Assembly: GCA_052400665.1 (NCBI GenBank)
Contig: JBQTGK010000005.1
Direction: 5' to 3' (one strand)
DNA length: 64,000 nucleotides
From: JBQTGK01 sp052400665
GTDB lineage: Bacteria > Bacteroidota > Bacteroidia > Bacteroidales > Marinifilaceae
Both the position numbers and the translations under genes were made by a program. Positions 62,548 to 64,000 of this stretch are shown one piece after another. The first letter of the stretch is position 1. Each line of letters opens with the position of its first letter. The notes beneath the pieces are model-generated. The model searched no databases. It saw nothing but the letters and a program-made list of their open reading frames with translations, and had not been told where the DNA came from.

Positions 62548-63042
62548 ATGGGCTTGGTAACACCTGAATTAGGAACCTTTATATGGATGTTTTTTTCTTT
62601 CTTGGTTGTATTGCTTATTCTTGCAAAATATGCTTGGAAACCAATACTTAACGCATTAAAAGAAAGAGAAGATTCAATCGAGGATGCGCTTAATTCTGCC
62701 GAACGTGCAAAAGAAGAAATGGCCAAATTACAGGCCGATAATGAAAAAATTCTTCAGGAGGCTAGAAAAGAGCGTGAAGCGATGTTAAAGGAAGCAAAAG
62801 AAATGGGAGCTAAGTTGGTTAACGAAGCGAAGCAAAAAGCAACTATTGAGGCTGATAAAGTTATAGAATCCGCTCGTATTAATATTGAAGGTGAAAAAGC
62901 AGCTGCTTTAGGTGAAATTAAAGCTCAGGTTGCAAACCTTTCGGTCGATATTGCCGAGAAAGTTCTTCGTCAGCAATTTGCCGATGATCAACAACAGAAA
63001 GATTACTTTAAAAAGTTGATGGACGAAGTAAAACTTAATTAG
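62548..63042 (+). CDS. atpF: F0F1 ATP synthase subunit b
   Basis: Peripheral stalk subunit. One N-terminal membrane helix (about 9-30, GTFIWMFFSFLVVLLILAKYAWKPI) is followed by a long charged amphipathic helix (about 35-140) with heptad-like Ala/Glu/Lys repeats (EEMAKLQADNEKILQEARKER) and a delta-binding tail. 164 aa is normal. Confidence 0.94.
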   Translation: MGLVTPELGTFIWMFFSFLVVLLILAKYAWKPILNALKEREDSIEDALNSAERAKEEMAKLQADNEKILQEARKEREAMLKEAKEMGAKLVNEAKQKATIEADKVIESARINIEGEKAAALGEIKAQVANLSVDIAEKVLRQQFADDQQQKDYFKKLMDEVKLN

Positions 63043-63129
63043 TGAATAGTAAATGAGTAAATGAGTGAATGAGGATTTCGCTGTAAATCATATTGATACT
63101 TACTACTCATATCTAATATCTAGAGAAAT

Positions 63130-63678
63130 ATGAACGAAAGTAAAATCTCGGTTCGATATGCGAAAGCTCTTTTCGAATTAGGAAAAGAGAAAAAACTAAT
63201 TGATACTGTAATTAAAGATATTCAGCTGATTGATGAAGTTTGCAAAAATATTGCAGATTTTTGGCTAATGGTCGAAAGTCCGGTGGTTAAAACTTCGCAA
63301 AAGCGTGCTTCGGTAAAGCAAATATTTGAAGATAGAATCAATGAAATGACTCTTAATTTTTTAGATTTAGTTGTAAAAAATAGAAGAGAAATTTACCTGA
63401 AAGATATTGCACGAAATTTTTTAGCCTTGTGTCGCAAAGATCAGGGAATTTTATCAGCTACTTTAACTTCAGCTTCGGCTATGGAAGAAAGTAGTAAGAA
63501 AAATTTGAGTCAGCTTTTATCAAAATCTTTCGATTCAAAAATTGATTTGGAAGAAGTTGTTGATAAAGATATAATTGGAGGTTTTGTACTTCGAATTGAA
63601 GATCAGCAATTGGATGCAAGTGTGAGTACACAGTTGAATCAAATTAAAAGAGAATTGCTCTCAAATCAGCTAAAATAA
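63130..63678 (+). CDS. atpH: F0F1 ATP synthase subunit delta
   Basis: Joins the peripheral stalk to the F1 head. The N-terminal helical bundle begins with VRYAKALFELGKEKKL (about 8-23), and the C-terminal segment GGFVLRIEDQQLDASVSTQLNQIKRELL (about 151-178) is the family signature. 182 aa. The 87-bp gap after atpF contains short repeats of AAATGAGT type but no gene. Confidence 0.93.
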   Translation: MNESKISVRYAKALFELGKEKKLIDTVIKDIQLIDEVCKNIADFWLMVESPVVKTSQKRASVKQIFEDRINEMTLNFLDLVVKNRREIYLKDIARNFLALCRKDQGILSATLTSASAMEESSKKNLSQLLSKSFDSKIDLEEVVDKDIIGGFVLRIEDQQLDASVSTQLNQIKRELLSNQLK

Positions 63679-63758
63679 AGTTTTTACTGGTAATTTTCTT
63701 TAATCATAATAAAATAGATATTACTTAAGGCACTATAAATTGTTTAAATAGTATAAAT

Positions 63759-64000
63759 ATGGCAAGTATAAAACCTGCAGAAGTTTCGGAAATCCTAAAG
63801 CAGCAACTAGAAGGATTAAAAACCGAAGCAGAACTGGAAGAAGTCGGAACCGTATTACAAGTAGGGGATGGTATCGCCCGAATTTACGGTTTATCACACG
63901 TTGAGTCCAACGAGTTAATTGAATTTCAAAATGGCGTTTTAGGTATTGTATTGAACCTCGAAGAGGACAATGTGGGTGCCGTTCTTTTGGGTGAATCTCA
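63759..64000 (+). CDS. atpA: F0F1 ATP synthase subunit alpha, N-terminal part (cut by window end)
   Basis: ATG at 63759 gives MASIKPAEVSEILKQQLEGL, then GTVLQVGDGIARIYGLSHVESNELIEFQNG and LNLEEDNVGAVLLGE, the N-terminal beta-barrel of subunit alpha. The window ends after about 80 codons; the P-loop lies outside. It follows atpH after 80 bp. Confidence 0.95.
   Translation, partial: MASIKPAEVSEILKQQLEGLKTEAELEEVGTVLQVGDGIARIYGLSHVESNELIEFQNGVLGIVLNLEEDNVGAVLLGES

Noticed and set aside
1..64000. CRISPR arrays, tRNA or rRNA genes, transposases
   Set aside because: No regularly spaced repeats, no cloverleaf-like or rRNA sequence and no transposase-like frame were seen on either strand.

Overview
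The window looks like chromosomal DNA of a marine-type Bacteroidota (Bacteroidales/Marinilabiliales-like; the genus is not claimed). The reasons are AT-rich coding, promoters of the TTG / TAnnTTTG type, a decayed type IX secretion sorting domain, families such as DUF4292, DUF4271 and DUF4175, and the gene order dut–nucleotidyltransferase–TPR–DUF4292–EnvC-like. I found no tRNA, rRNA, CRISPR array, transposase or prophage. Most genes point rightward; the main leftward block is 40.9-46.4 kb.

Region 1 (1-8.1 kb) is the accessory part. It holds a 57-residue peptide with a textbook double-glycine leader, a TPR-like lipoprotein, a short reading frame whose first ~23 residues read like the start of a grasp-with-spasm ATP-grasp peptide maturase before it runs into unrelated sequence, and a TonB-receptor-like outer-membrane barrel. 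These are followed by a C39-peptidase ABC exporter and its HlyD-type periplasmic adaptor. Together they look like a ribosomal-peptide export locus whose modification enzymes have been lost or truncated here. A broken four-helix-bundle (S23/IVP-type) gene bounded by inverted repeats sits between exporter and adaptor.

Region 2 (8.1-24.1 kb) is housekeeping and envelope: ROK kinase, an outer-membrane protein, YccF, a flippase, dUTPase, a sugar nucleotidyltransferase, TPR, DUF4292, EnvC-like and DUF4175 proteins, a small anti-sigma-type ATPase, YbeY and MnmG. A perfect GTTCCACGTGGAAC palindrome directly after mnmG, and a 14/16 relative 13 kb upstream, look like parS sites and suggest the window lies near the replication origin.

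Region 3 (24.2-39 kb): adenine deaminase, UvrC, lipoate ligase, D-Tyr-tRNA deacylase, a MazG-like enzyme, then 1.4 kb of decayed genes (a TPR-type protein and a type IX secretion cargo), deoC, a multi-PAS histidine kinase, polyprenyl synthase, an ArsR regulator, QueD-like enzyme and DNA polymerase I, whose proofreading motifs appear to be missing.

Region 4 (39-57.3 kb): an ExbB-like membrane protein, a LytTR regulator, a leftward block (S41 protease, YidD, RnpA, HemD, DUF4271, acid phosphatase), an ECF-sigma module with its own candidate ECF promoter and an outer-membrane barrel, a TPR histidine kinase, PepE, exonuclease III, RsgA, an AIM24-like protein, tRNA 2-selenouridine synthase and another histidine kinase.

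Region 5 (57.4-64 kb): YceD–rpmF–fabH, then bactofilin and the F-type ATP synthase genes (AtpI-like, atpB, atpE, atpF, atpH and the start of atpA, cut by the window end). Three successive hairpins lie between atpE and atpF.
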